Below are positions 32,173 through 46,224 of a DNA stretch of 64,000 bases, piece after piece. The notes beneath the pieces were generated by a model. It was not told where the DNA came from. It saw only the letters and a program-made list of their open reading frames with translations, and ran no database searches. Within the stretch, counting starts at the first letter, position 1. Each line of letters opens with the position of its first letter. The stretch comes from Vicia villosa. Lineage: Eukaryota > Streptophyta > Magnoliopsida > Fabales > Fabaceae. The DNA is taken from positions 134,313,753 through 134,377,752 of the forward strand of contig NC_081185.1 of the NCBI RefSeq assembly GCF_029867415.1, given 5' to 3'. The position numbers were made by a program, and so were the translations under genes.

Positions 32173-32856
32173 TAAAAAACGCTTTCAATATAAAATATAT
32201 AAAAAGCAAGAAAACAAATGGAAACGCGCGCGCAGATTTTAAACCGGCCAGTAGCACAGGGAAACATCATCATCGTCCCCAAAAGGCCTGTAATTTTTGC
32301 TACGATTTTGCTACAACTGTGTTTGTAGCAAATTCACCTGGATAATAACGAATAGCACTTGCATGTGAATCAATGTTTCGCGACCCCCCTATCCACTTCG
32401 TCTTAATCCCCTGAATCTAATTATACCCTTAATTTCCCCTAATTTTACCCCCATCAAAAAACCCTAACTCAAAGTTCAAGAACCCTAATTCGGACATCCA
32501 TGGTGATTCTTGTTTAAACCATGCAAACTCAAATAGAACCACCCAGAAACGTTCATAACATTAAGACAAACCAGAATATGCAATTAAAACCCTATGAGAA
32601 TGCATGAATTACCCTAATCGTTCCTAAGTTCAGAGTAACATACCTTGGCTTAATGGAGGTTAATCTGGGGGTGCTGATGCAGAGTAAAGATCCAAACACC
32701 TTCAGAAACCTTCGAGGAACCTTTTGCAATCCTTAAAATCCCTTGAAAGTCCCTAATTCTCCAAAACCGAATTCAAGTTCTTGGTGAATTTTTGAGTTCT
32801 TGAATGTGACTCTCTGCCCAGAATGTTCAACTTCCCTTCGTTTGCTTTGTGTCATG

Positions 32857-32864
32857 TATTTATA
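32857..32864 (-). promoter_or_regulatory. TATA box of the second solo LTR
   Basis: TATAAATA on the minus strand, about 1.1 kb into the LTR, in the expected transcription orientation. Confidence 0.5.
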
Positions 32865-33991
32865 GGGGAACAAATTAGGTCAACAAAACAATCCAAAGGC
32901 CCTTTGAATCAAATCTTGCCAAGCTTGGAAATTTGATTTGAAACTTGAATGGAAACTTTCTATTTTTGTCAAATCTTGTATTAATCTTTTTCCAATCAAT
33001 ATGTCACGAAATTATATTGCCAATTTGTCATAAATGTGATTGGAATTGGTCAATATAATTTCCTAAATCCAACCTTTGGTTTTTTCTTTCAAATATATCA
33101 CTTTAAATCATTTTTTTTAAATGAAATGAAATTATAGAAATCAAATAAAAGGCTATAATTCGTGGCACATGGTTTGGATAACATAGGTAGCTTGTGGACC
33201 AAGATTAAGTCTTAAAAAGATAGGCCCATTTGTAAAAAATTCCAATTTGAACCTCTTTTATTTCATATTTTGCCTCCAAAATTACCCAACTTTGACAAGG
33301 CATATCTCTCTCAATTTTTAGGATATGAAGGAGTTCTAGGACTTTTTGGAAACCTCAAGATGTCCTCTATAAGCCACTTTGTAACATATTTTTCATTTGG
33401 GGACTTTATCTTGATGATGTGCCCTTTGACAAAAAACTGTCTTTGGTTGACTTTTTTAAAAGGACCTATAATCTTTTGTACTATATCTCCCAAATGAAGC
33501 ATTTCTGGCCTTGGCTTGTGAGAGACAAAGTTGTAGAGAATCCAATTTCCTTTCAAATAGGCTTTGAGTGGGGAATTTATAATGTTCCATGTGAAAGTTA
33601 TGGCCAGTCAAAGTTTAGTTGACTTTCTCCTATAAAAACCCTAATTTGAACCTTTTGAATTTGTTCATTTCTGAGTTTTTATTGATGAATCATGATCAAC
33701 CCTTGATCAAATGATGGATATAATCTCCCATACTTGATGTTGACCAAAAGTCAGGAGCTTTGAATGTACTTTTACCATGGTTGACTTTTAGGTCAACCTA
33801 GTTGACTGTGGATCATCTGAGCCATTGAATGAGCACACTTTGGGATTGGGTTTTGACTTTTGACATAGAGGTGTCTTGAAACATAGTGAACCATGGGGAT
33901 CCTTGCTTAAGAGAATGCCTTGATGAAACCCTTGAGCTTTGAGTCATTGTGGATGGAATGTGGAAGGCAAATTTTAGGGTATGACAATATG

Positions 33992-35685
33992 TTTTGTGGT
34001 TGTCAAACTCCTTTACACTTGAGCCTTTGCTTGTCCTCAAGCAAGCTGCTAGCATATAAAAATTGAGTAAGTACAACAATGAAGTACGAATACTTAGGTA
34101 GACACAACATTATTTCTAGTACAAATTCAGTATAAAAAAGTTATTGCTCTTCACACTGAAGAACAATAGCAACTAGAACCCTAAAAATCCTCCATCATCA
34201 ATTTTATTTTTTATTTTTTGCAAAAAAAGGAAGCAAGAGTGAGCAAGAAGAAGCAAGAGAAGGTCGAATTAAGTGACATAGAGAGAAAAAAAAGCTATTT
34301 TTTTTACTATTCACTTACCGGGGACAATCTCCTCCTCGTAGGTTGGTCTTTTTTTTCCTTTACCATCTTATCTCTAACTTGCGTGCGATTTTTGTTGTTA
34401 TGTGAATTGACTTGATTTTGGTCTTTCGGTCCTTTGTTGTTACATAGATCGATCGGTTCCATGTAAAAAATCATTTTCTATTTTGACAATATGCCATGGG
34501 CCAGCCCCTCATTAGGCCACAAAGAGTGATTTTTGAAGGGGAGGCAGGAGGTGGCAACCACCATTATTTGTATGGTTTTTTACTGATTTTTTTTCTTTAT
34601 CTCCATAGTATCCATTGGTCCTATGTGATTTTTTTCTTTGTTTCCAAGTTGCCACATGTCAAGCCCTCATTGAGCCAAAAAATATAAATGACTATGGGAG
34701 GATGGCGGCTGCTCCTAGGGTTTTTGGTTTCATATGTGACCTAGGGTTACTTTTTAATGGGTTTTGGGAATTTTTTTGCTTTTTTTATTTCACACCCTAT
34801 TATTTTGCTGGTTCTAAACAATTTTCACCCTCCTAAACAATTTGCACCCTCCTTGTCTCTTTTATTGTTTTTATTTATTGGAATTATTTGTTTTTATTTG
34901 TTTATTTTATCCATTTTAGTTACTTTTCTAATTCTAATTTGTTTCTTAGGTTTATTTTAGTTTGATTATGCCTTAATTTAATTAGAGATTAGTTTAAATT
35001 AGTTTTAGTTTTTTTTATAATTAAATCATAAAATCACCAAAATTATTTTCTTTTTTGTTTAATTTCAGATATTCAAAAAGAAAAAAAAATATGTGCGTTT
35101 TATCAAATCTATTTTCAATTTAAAAAAATAGAACAAAAATAATTTTCCTTAGTTATGTAAAATAGATAATCCATCAAATTGTACTTTTTTACCAACATAA
35201 TTCAAATCAAGACTTCTTTTCAAAAAGAAATTGATCCGACCCTTAAATGCGAACTAGGAATAATCCGCAAGTCTCCATTGTGTGAGCAAGCATATGCTTA
35301 TTGCTCGAAGGCGACCTCATGTCATTCCATAAAAACAACTAACCAAACACCTACGAAATACGTAGACTCTAATTCTATCTCTTGATGAAGATACGTAGGC
35401 ATAAGATTGCGAAGCTTTAGCGAGTCCACTAACATTTGTAAATATAAATTATGCAGGAAATAATAGTAAACACACCCTTAACCCAAAATCTAGAGAAGGT
35501 TTTCATTGAGTACAAGGCAGATGAGAGGTGCCTAACACCTTTCCCTCACTTAATTGAATCCTGAACCTTTATTCGATCGTGATGACCTTCTTATCCATTT
35601 CCTTCTAGTTTTCCCGTTATTTCTCATGTTCCTTAGGAACAAATAAAAGATGGTGGCGACTTCATTAATTTAGTCAGCCGCGACA
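33992..35685 (+). mobile_element. Degraded LTR-type retroelement sequence
   Basis: The 3' part carries the same landmarks as the other long LTRs: ATACGTAG pairs at 35357..35398, GGTGCCTAACACCTTTCCCT near 35526, GGTGGCGACTT at 35653 and a CGCGACA end near 35685. The left boundary is unclear. The region before 34150 belongs to the DNA interrupted by the second solo LTR. Confidence 0.5.
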
Positions 35686-35689
35686 GAGT

Positions 35690-36319
<630 letters not shown>

Positions 36320-36530
36320 TTGAAGAGAGATAGCGAGCTTGTGGTTTTATGTTCGACCCAAATGTTTGTTAGACTCAACTATTTCTTATAGAGAGACGAC
36401 TGAGAGTGGGGGGAGGGTTAGACTATACTGTACTGTTCAAACTTCAAAAATATTATTATGAATTGAGTCCTTGTATCACGTATATTACTTGTATACTCTA
36501 ATCCATCAAAAAAATATTATAATTATGTTA

Positions 36531-36715
36531 CTCCATCTGTCTCATAATAAGTGTCTCATTTCCACTTTTTCTAACTTTCACGTTTTTTTAATAACTCCAC
36601 TACCTATAATAAATAAGGGTACTTTAGTAAATGATATTAATTTTATCATTAAAATCAACACATTTAATCATTTTCTTAAGAACCGCGCAAAGTTCAAATA
36701 AGAAGACGGAGGGAG
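36531..36715. mobile_element. Stowaway-like MITE, internally deleted relative of 18386..18647
   Basis: Starts CTCCATCTGTCTCATAATAAG, ends AGAAGACGGAGGGAG, flanked by TA on both sides. Shares AACCGCGCAAAGTTCAAATA with the copy in the LINE. Confidence 0.8.
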
Positions 36716-37161
36716 TATAGTTTTAAAGGCAGATACTATTGACCAAACTATATTAATAAAAATTGATACTATTGACCAAACTACAAACTATGCGTCTGTT
36801 TGGATTTGCGTTTACACTCTCTTTCTTGCGTTTCAATGCATATTCCAATGTGATTTTCAGAAGTATTAAATACTAGCTTTCACGTTGATGCAGTTTCTTA
36901 ACATGATTTTGTTAAACGTGTTATTTTTCTGTTAGCGCTTATTGTTATATATTTTTTGTTTATTTAATTTTCTATACCAGTTGTTTTATATAGGGATGAC
37001 AAGTAGACCCGAACCCGCGGGGCCCACCCGCATCCGAATCTGAGTCAACGGGTGAAAATCCGAGTTGATTGGGTTTGAGTTCGGGTTCGGGTGCCACCCG
37101 ATATTTCGGGTGCGGGTTTAGGTAATGTGAAATCCGCATCCGAAATCCAAAATCAAACCCG

Positions 37162-37164
<3 letters not shown>

Positions 37165-37244
<80 letters not shown>
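37165..37244. repeat. (AT)n microsatellite inside the hAT element
   Basis: About 80 bp of AT dinucleotides. Confidence 0.95.
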
Positions 37245-37247
<3 letters not shown>

Positions 37248-37611
37248 GGGGTTATATTTACTCCAAGAGTAAGTTATTATAACTTACTCAACATCTTGAC
37301 CATTAATTTTTTTCAATCTAATGATTAAGAATAATAAGTAATAATTTTCTTTCTCCACATTTAATTACTTATTATTTTCAACCATTAGATTGAAAAGAAT
37401 AAATGGTCAAGATAAGGAGTAAGTTATAATAACTTACTCCACATCTTGACCATTAATTCTTTTCAATCTAATGGTTAGAATTAATGAGTATTAATTTTCT
37501 CTCTCCATATTTAATTACTTATTATTTTTAACCATTAGATGAAAAAAATTAATGGTACAAATGTGGAGTAAGTCTTAGTAACTTACTCTTAGAGTAAGAA
37601 TATCCCTCCTC
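37243..37611. mobile_element. MITE with two back-to-back palindromes, nested in hAT
   Basis: Termini ATGAGGGGGTTATATTTACTC and GAGTAAGAATATCCCTCCTCAT are inverted repeats. Between them, AAGTTATTATAACTT and TCTTGACCATTAATT words appear alternately in direct and inverted orientation, so the element is a doubled palindrome. It is non-coding. Confidence 0.65.
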
Positions 37612-38255
37612 ATATATGGTTCTATAGCCCAGCGAGCCCGAGCACGCGCCCGGGCTCAACCCCTAATTTCTTTGTATTTCCTCTAATTTAATAGTCGATT
37701 TTTAAATGAAACCATGAGTAAAATTAATATAAATAAAGGTGTGAAAATTAAAACTGATGAATACCCAATAGTCCAGGTAGGCCCAATCCAATTACTTATA
37801 TATTATATTATTATTATTATAACAATATATTATTATTATATTATATAGATTAATTCATATTGTTAGTAATAGACTGGTAGTACCTATTTATAGTTCTGCA
37901 CGCCGTAGTTCGTACCTCAATTGAAATTTACAATATAGATTCAATTTCATTTTCATATGGTTAATTAGGTCATTGCCAATTACTTGACAAAGAACCGTCC
38001 TGGTACTATACTGCAATGGTAATATAAATTACTTGACATTGACATATTATATATTATAATAAAATATTTTATTGTTTTTTTTAGAATCTAAAATAGTTTA
38101 ATTCTTTTTCTTATTATATATATATTTTTTTTAGAATTCTCTTTTAATTTTGGTGTTACAATTTATTTATTTTATTTTATTATTCGGTCTCGTCAATTTG
38201 TGTGTTACAAATTATTTATTTAAAAATTTTTTTATTGAATTATTAAATTTCAGAG

Positions 38256-38708
38256 ATGAGAAGGTTTTTGGTTCCTAGAACAAGTATTAAGAAAGTGAAT
38301 GTTAAGCAACCGGAAGTCGAAGTAGAAGAAACACCCCCTAATGTGGTCAATGAGTTTAATTCAAATGAGATTGTGCGTGATCGAGGATGTAGGAAACAAA
38401 TTCATGAGTATGCTCCGGATATCCAAATGGTTCAAACTGAGAAACATTTGGTATTTCCATTAGTCTACAAACTCGTTGAGTTGGCTTTGATATTGTCGGT
38501 GTCGACAACATCTGTTGAAACAACATTTTCAGCAATGAAGATTATCAAGTCTAATTTGTGCAACAAGATCAACGATGTGTGGTTCAATGATTTGATGATA
38601 TGTTACACCGAGCAGGATATATTCAAGTCACTTAAAGATGTTGATATTATTCGAACATTCACCGCAAAGAAGTTTCGGAGAGGGCATTTACCTCTTAATT
38701 TTATTTAG
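38256..38708 (+). pseudogene. hAT transposase C-terminal fragment (hATC dimerisation domain)
   Basis: A 150-residue open frame. The diagnostic part is FPLVYKLVELALILSVSTTS followed by VETTFSAMKIIKSNLCNKI and NDVWFNDLMICYTEQDI. This is the hATC domain of zinc-finger MYM/TTF-type plant hAT transposases. The N-terminal zinc finger and catalytic core are missing, so it cannot act alone. It ends in a stop at 38706 within the element bounded by the TIRs at 36991 and 39105. Confidence 0.8.
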
Positions 38709-38843
38709 CACACTATTCGCAGATTAATTTTTATCTCTCTTATGTAGCACACTTTATGACTATTTATATATTGTCACATGTAACGTGTAGTTAAATTTTT
38801 TTGCCTAGGCTGCATAATATTTCTGGCTCCGCCACTGTGTGTG

Positions 38844-38845
<2 letters not shown>

Positions 38846-38898
<53 letters not shown>
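38846..38898. repeat. (AT)n microsatellite inside the hAT element
   Basis: AT dinucleotide run of about 50 bp. Confidence 0.9.
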
Positions 38899-38903
<5 letters not shown>

Positions 38904-41085
38904 GTGGAAAGTTGTAGGAAAATTATAGCAAAAATGTAATTTGTTGCGGGTTCGGATTTGGGTGAAAAAACTCGAACTCAACGGGTGTGGGCGTGAGTAT
39001 TATTTTGTCACTCGAACAACATTTGAGTTTGGGTTCGGGTGTCGATTTCAAGTGCAAATTTGGGTAATATGAAACCTGCACCCGATCCGACCCGTTGTCA
39101 TCCTAGTTTTATACAACATTTGAATCCTTACTATTGAAGAATTCAAAAGATTTGTTTTATTTTATATAAGATTTATGTACACTTGCATCGTGTCAAATTG
39201 CAGATTTGTTTTATTTTATCTATAAAATAAGAAAACACAAGTACCTGGTTAATACTAATATGCCCTTTGTTTAAAAAATTCCACCTATTAATTTTAGGGT
39301 TAAAATGTGTCAAAATAATACTTTTGGTGACTAAATTCTGACTTTGACTTGAATCTAACTATTAGTTTCTTCTGTTGCTCTTTCTATTGGTCAAATTATG
39401 TACTATTTGTCCTTTTATTTCTAATCTAACTGAACCGGGTGAGGCAATGTCCTCCTCCAAATAAGATCTGTACCCATTTACAGATTTTCCTTACTCCCAA
39501 TGTTGCTTTCCAATCACAATCCCATATGCAATCTTTCTTTTTTCTCCCTCTTCCTCTGCCGTCACTCTTCATTCTTCACCTTTTCCCAGTCTAACTCTTT
39601 CTCTTTCTCTTCCATCTTCATTCTTTCCAAATCTGAAAATCAATCCCTACTTCTCTTTTTATTCATCTTCATCCATAATATCTTTATCTTCATCTTCATA
39701 ATGGTTTAGATAAAGCTAGGTGGAGTTAGGGTTTGTACTGATGACGAAAATGAAAGGTTTGTTAGGGTTATGATCAAGATTTACGGGTTTGGTTGAAGGA
39801 AATACACAGTTGGTTACTCAACCATCATGTAAGCTATTCTTTCTTTTGAGTGTTCACAAAGCTTATGGATTTGCGCATTCGAAGGCGGAATATGTATCAG
39901 GTATGTTTTTACCGGTTACTTTCTTTCATGTTTTTCTTATGTTCTCAACATTTATTGTTTTGTGTTGCTGAAGCTGGGGAAGCTTATGTTTAGTTTTGCA
40001 GTTTCGCAAAGAGTTTTCTTTTCCATAGGATCTAAAGGATTGTGTCAATAAAGTCACTCCAACATAGAGTTACTGTCAATGGATCTGCATATTATTTAAG
40101 TTGTTTGTGTGGATTAGAACATGAAGATTTCATAAGCAGGTAGAGGATAAGGTTTGTCTCTTTGATATGGCTTTTATCATCTTGCTAAAATTTGAAAATA
40201 ATTGAATTTGTCAAATACAATTTTTCACTACTACATTCATGTCACTACTACATTCATGGCTCTATGTTGATGTTATTATTTGTTTGCGTCTTCATCCCTC
40301 AATCTTTTGCTAACAGGTAACAAGGTGGGTGAAAGAATGAAATGGGGGACCGCGCGCATTATCAAGAGGTGATGGTGTAACTGATGTCGGCATGAAAAAA
40401 AGATAAGTATTAATTTCACTAAATATGACTTTTTGCTGCAATGAAATCTTGCGCTAGCAGATAAGTGATATACATATCATTGTTCCGACGATATATATAT
40501 GCAAAAGCATTGGAGAACGATGAAATCTTCTAAAATTTCGGTTAGACTTAGTATCGCGAACTCTTTTCAGTCACGACGGGAAATCCCGGGGCTCTACGTC
40601 GTCCCAACCCCACAAGGGTCTTAATTTTGATTCTCTTTTGATGTTTCATTTTCAATGAGAATGATTCACATGACAACTGAATCTCAAATATGCAGAACCA
40701 CATTAATTCATGTGTTAGATATATCGGTATCGTTTCTACCATGTCCATTTGTTGCTGCATCTTCTGCGGAATAATTGTCTCTTTTTTGGTTTATATTTTC
40801 ACATTTTCTGACTGGTTCACATCTTTAAACTTTTCCAAGTAGGTTTGATTTGAACAATGTTTACATTTTCACTTTGTTAAAACTTCACACAAATATATAG
40901 CTAATGTGGTTCCTTTTTTTTTTCATCTTAAGATTTCTTTGGTTGCTACCGACTCAAAAACACCATGATTCCGTGAGCGATGGAGACATATATGCTGGTG
41001 TATTATTCTATGGAAGTATGATAATTTTGTTGAATGAACAATGTAAAGACAATATAATAAACAATTTCGTTCGAAACTTGATTAT

Positions 41086-41215
41086 CAGGTCTGGTAGATT
41101 TGGTATGGTTTACAAATGAGTACTTAAAGACAATGTAAAGGTTGCTGTCAAGAGACATATGTCACGTTCAAGACAAGACATTCCAAAATTCCACTCCGAA
41201 AATACCAATAGAGCC
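41086..41215 (+). pseudogene. Receptor-like kinase fragment (CrRLK1L-like) captured in Helitron
   Basis: The frame reads RNLIIRSGRFGMVYK, a stop, then VLKDNVKVAVKRHMSRSRQD followed by IPKFH. This covers the glycine-rich loop (relatives GSGGFGMVYKG) and the VAVK lysine of a kinase domain most like the CrRLK1L (FERONIA/THESEUS-type) subfamily. About 40 residues remain, with a premature stop at the loop and a Gly-to-Arg change. It is preceded by an intron-like T-rich stretch. Not functional. Confidence 0.7.
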
Positions 41216-43111
41216 GCAAAACTATCTTGCGAACAAATTATGAGGTACCAACAGCGAAGTATGTATAATGGTTATGTCTTACTTCTTGTATGTATATATG
41301 TATAATGTTTTCTTCTTTTTGTCGTTATCAGAATCGAAACCCAAATTTTTGAGAAGCAGCTGGTATTGCAATATTATTATGTCTCTTGAACTGATCAATA
41401 AAATTCATTAAATCTTACACAATATTAATTGGCTATTACAGGTGGCCTGGTGGGCTGATATTTCACTTATAATGTTTCTCCATTAAAATCCTTTCAAGTA
41501 TTATATGACTGCATTTTTTCATAAGTAGATGGTTCTAACAACAGTGAAATTTCGCTTTGGGAGCTTGGGTTGCGAGAAAGGTTGGTTCTAACAACATGTT
41601 CAAGAAAGTTATCCTTTCAATAACTTTGTCTCCGCTCCTGTAAGAAAATCATGAGCTTTTGTATTTGATTCATCTACTGATATGGCTGCATCAATCATGA
41701 ATTCAAGATCTTTAGCCTTTGCGACACGAAGCGAATGTTCTATGGATCGCGGTGTGGCAAGACACCATATTTTCTAAATGTTTGTGGTTTATTTTTTCTG
41801 CTAGGTTTCAGGGTGTTTTAGAAGACACAAATGATGCAGAAGTTGGTTGTGAATGTGTTAAACTTTGGGTTCAGCAATTTTATCAATGTGGCGAAGAAGT
41901 TGGCTGCGGTGTCAAACTCTAGGTTGAAGCAATAGTCGGAGGCTGCTACTTTGTGGAGTTAGTTTGTCTGTTCATGTATAATCTTGATGAATAATAACTA
42001 TAACATGGTTATGTTACAGGTATATTTGCAACCGACAAATGAACTATTTGAGACGATTTTTGGAGATCCGAAAAAAGGACAGATTTCGACGTGGAATGTT
42101 GTGTCGAGGGTACTGTCTAGCTGAATATCAGTAGCAACTTTTCTGCTGCGACAACGTCGCAACTTCGAGTCTACAACCCATCGTTAACTTTGGATTTGCA
42201 AGGTAGCCTAAGTATTTATATTTACTTCACCTTTAAAATCCTGGGAATTATGTTTGGAAAAGGCTTTCTACTCCTTTTTAGAATTTAGTTACTAAAGCAT
42301 CCTTGTGAGGTAGTGCAGAAGAACATTCAAATTTAGTAGTAGATGCTACACAGAAAACATCCAAATTTAGTGAAGAACATTCAAGTTTCCAATGGTTACC
42401 AATACCCTCTTCTATCGGCGCTACTGCTCAAGAAGATGGAGTATATTTTGCCATTTATTCTTTTCAACTATAATTAATTTTCTTTTCCTTTGGAATATTA
42501 TATTGCATGCATGCATGGTTTGTGTTGTGTAGAACAGATTCCTATGCTCTTGCATGTGAATAAAGAGCAGCAAATTTTCTGAATTTTATCAAACTTGTCA
42601 TCATTCAAGCAGAAGTTTGAAGTTGATGCGTATGAGCAAATTTTCTCTAATGCCCTCTTTTTTTCAAAGCCATTCTTTTATTAAGTTCTATATTGAAATA
42701 GAATATATAGATATGAAGATGTGAAGTTCACTGAAACAATAGCAAATTCTTTCTGGTACAGTGGAGAGAAGTGATTTTGTAAAGTTAACACTTCAACTTT
42801 AGGTTAGTGAGAAGTGAGAAAAGTGGTGATGTTAATTATCATGAGAACATACATGTGACTAGTGTGTGATGATCTATAAAGTGGTGATTTATACATGTAA
42901 TTTATATAGGTTATATCTAAAAAGATATATTGTTGAATTATATATTTTTATAAACACAAAAACTTCTATATTGTTGAATTGTATAGGTTTTATCAATTTA
43001 ATATTAATGTGTAAAGATTAAAACTTCTATATTTTAATTTGATATAAAAAACTTTTCGATTTTATTATTTAATATTAACTATATTTGATAAATTCGGTCC
43101 AACACACCAGA

Positions 43112-43131
43112 ACCCGTGCGGACGCACGGGT
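43112..43131 (+). repeat. Helitron 3' terminal hairpin
   Basis: A 9 bp GC-rich perfect stem with a 2 nt loop, ten bases upstream of the CTAG terminus. Confidence 0.88.
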
Positions 43132-43141
43132 TTCCCACTAG

Positions 43142-44346
43142 TTTTATATAAGATTTATGTACACTTGCGTGTCAAATTGCATGTCTTTTTCAACTTGTCA
43201 TATCCAATCAACGTTTTCCATGTATGCATTTCACTAAATGCAAATTACACGTATACAATATACTACCATAGGTTAGGAATATCAAATTATACGTCAAATC
43301 CATGCATGCCTATTAAAATGCATGACTAGACAAAAGATTCCAGTTGAGAACGATTGGAGGGGCAGCGGAGGTAGCATAGGTCAACAATGATGACTCAAAG
43401 CATCATTCATCAAACTTTTGGATTCTTTTGCATGCATGCTTCGAATGTACTATATGCTTAATTATTTGTTTTATAAAATTTTTGTTTGACGATTAAGACA
43501 TCTACCCTACCAATAATCTAAATACATAGCTGTATATATTGAGAAAAATATTAGATGCCAGTATTCATAGTTTCTACACATGGGCCAGGGCATGTTAATA
43601 CGGAAATGTGCATATCATATACAGATTATTATGATGTTTTCTTTTATAGAAGGGATTGGCTGAATTGATTGATTTTTGAGTAGAAGATATGGGAAACTTT
43701 TACTACACTATTCCAATTTTCCAACTCAATATCTAAATTACTCCTATTTTTAATGTAGTTTCTAACAAAACTTACTAATAGCAGCTCCCTTTAAAAACAA
43801 GTATTCTATTATACCTTTTTCTTTAAATAGCCATCGTTAGTTATATTTTTAAAATTTTGGAATCGATCAGATACAATTAAAAAACTAACTTTTGATGTAA
43901 ATTGTTGGTTGAGAATATGGATCAATTAAATTGTTTAGCGGGGGAGAATAGAATATTTAAAATATTTATTAGACTAATTCTTCGAAATGGATTATTAGAG
44001 GTTCTAGAAAAGTATGCGCGAAAGGTTTGAAGCAAAAATTGAAAGATTGTACTTTTATTGGAATTTGATCACGTTAACACTTATTCAATTCACAAATACC
44101 AATGATGGTTTATTATGAAACACAAAAGGTAATTAATTGATTCAGCTGTGTTTATACAATTATTCAATATCAATGGATTCTAACCTTAATAGTTTTTTAA
44201 AATTTAATCACCACTAAAGCTCAACTAGGCACCAATTCAAACAAAACTTAACCTTACATAAATCGCTACCAATTGAATAAACAATAAACTATGCTAAGAA
44301 TTAAAAACCTAACCATGCAATATCCTACGAAAAATTAAATGCAAAA
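43142..44346. other. Spacer, no gene seen
   Basis: AT-rich DNA with TGCATGC words; no supported frame or transposon ends. Confidence 0.35.
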
Positions 44347-45279
<933 letters not shown>

Positions 45280-45615
45280 CTCGTCTGATTCAAATCAAGT
45301 ACAAAGTCTGATTCGAGTCAGAAGGCATGTGATTTGAATCAAGTGAAAAGTATGATTCAAATCAATTTATATTGAGCCAAAATGAGAACTGTGAAAACTG
45401 GATTGATTTGAGTCAAATGTAAAGTCCGATTTGAATCAAATGAAGCAGAGGTGAATCAGATCTGGTAGATTCGAATTAGGTACAACTTCTGACTCTTATC
45501 ACAAAGTAGTCTGATTCAAATCAAGTTAAAATGCTGATTTGAGTAAGAGCTTTTGAAAAAGTTTGGTTTTCCTCTATTCATTTTGATTCGAGTCAGTATA
45601 TGTACATGATGCAAA
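45280..45615. repeat. Cluster of TGATTYGARTCA-type dyad repeats
   Basis: At least nine copies of a 12 bp near-palindrome (TGATTCAAATCA, TGATTCGAGTCA, TGATTTGAATCA and variants) lie within ~330 bp, irregularly spaced. Similar words occur in non-coding parts of some legume retroelements; the origin here is not established. Confidence 0.65.
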
Positions 45616-46224
45616 TCATGCACACAAAATCTCAAATTTTCATAGTTTTCAAAATACTTTACAATTTTTATTTCCACCTAACTTGAACCAATAACACACA
45701 TATGGTTCTTGTTCCACTGACTCACGCAATTGACTAAACGCATAATGATCAAGCTCAAATATAATATTTGATTTACGCATGATAAAAACAGATCAAGACT
45801 CAATAAACAAAACTCGAAAGCGATAAGAAAAACAACATAACGACCGTATTGTGGTTTTTCCTTTGAATGTATTAGGGACATGCAGTTTCAAAACACACAA
45901 TAATCTTTCTCCCCCGTATATTTGCAATTGGATGCTCGATATAACGTATGTAGGAAGAAGGAGGTTGAAACCATATTATAAGGAATGAGGTAAATGGTTT
46001 ATCACATTCGGATTTTCCCAAGAATATTGTTGAAGCAAAGGAGGAGTATAATGTTCGTGTTAAAATTTTAGTTGTAAGCATATCATTAGTGATCCCGAAG
46101 AAGTGAAATAACATTTAGAGAGAGAACAAATTTTATAGAAAATCATTGGGTTTTGACAACTAATGGAGAACAACTATCAAATATTGAACCAAAGATTAAC
46201 ACACATGCTTCAAGTAGTCAATCA

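Larger units (their letters stand above)
30992..33986 (-). mobile_element. Second long solo LTR (3.0 kb), minus orientation
   Basis: Read on the minus strand it begins TGTCATACCCTAAAATTTGCC and ends GGCAGGTTGCTACA. The 5 bp ATATG flanks both sides (30987..30991, 33987..33991). It shares modules with the 4082..8736 LTR (GTGGCTT.TAGAGGACATCTTG near 33365 here and near 6100 there), GTCAAC words, the ACGTAG motif pair near 31270..31305, and GGTGCCTAACACCTTCCC near 31107..31124. No retroelement proteins are visible, hence solo LTR. Confidence 0.8.
36991..39105 (+). mobile_element. hAT transposon with 8 bp target duplication
   Basis: Begins TAGGGATGACAA and ends TTGTCATCCTA. The 8 bp GTTTTATA flanks both sides (36983..36990, 39106..39113). 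Subterminal CCCGAACCC/GGGTTCGGG words are abundant. It contains a transposase C-terminal relic, two (AT)n runs and a nested MITE. The 8 bp duplication and the hATC domain support hAT. Confidence 0.85.
39219..43141 (+). mobile_element. Non-autonomous Helitron (3.9 kb)
   Basis: The 5' end TCTATAAAATAAGAAAACAC follows an A. The 3' end is a 9 bp hairpin, ACCCGTGCG-ga-CGCACGGGT (43112..43131), ten bases before CTAG, followed by a T. Insertion between A and T without target duplication, 5' TC, and a 3' hairpin plus CTRR are the defining Helitron signs. No RepHel protein is present. It carries a receptor-kinase fragment. The flanks (TTTTATATAAGATTTATGTACACTTG at 39155 and after 43141) resemble each other, which may reflect the target region being itself repeated. 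Confidence 0.82.

Noticed and set aside
40548..40760. 70-residue minus frame inside the Helitron
   Set aside because: No recognisable motif; may be captured sequence but cannot be supported as a gene.
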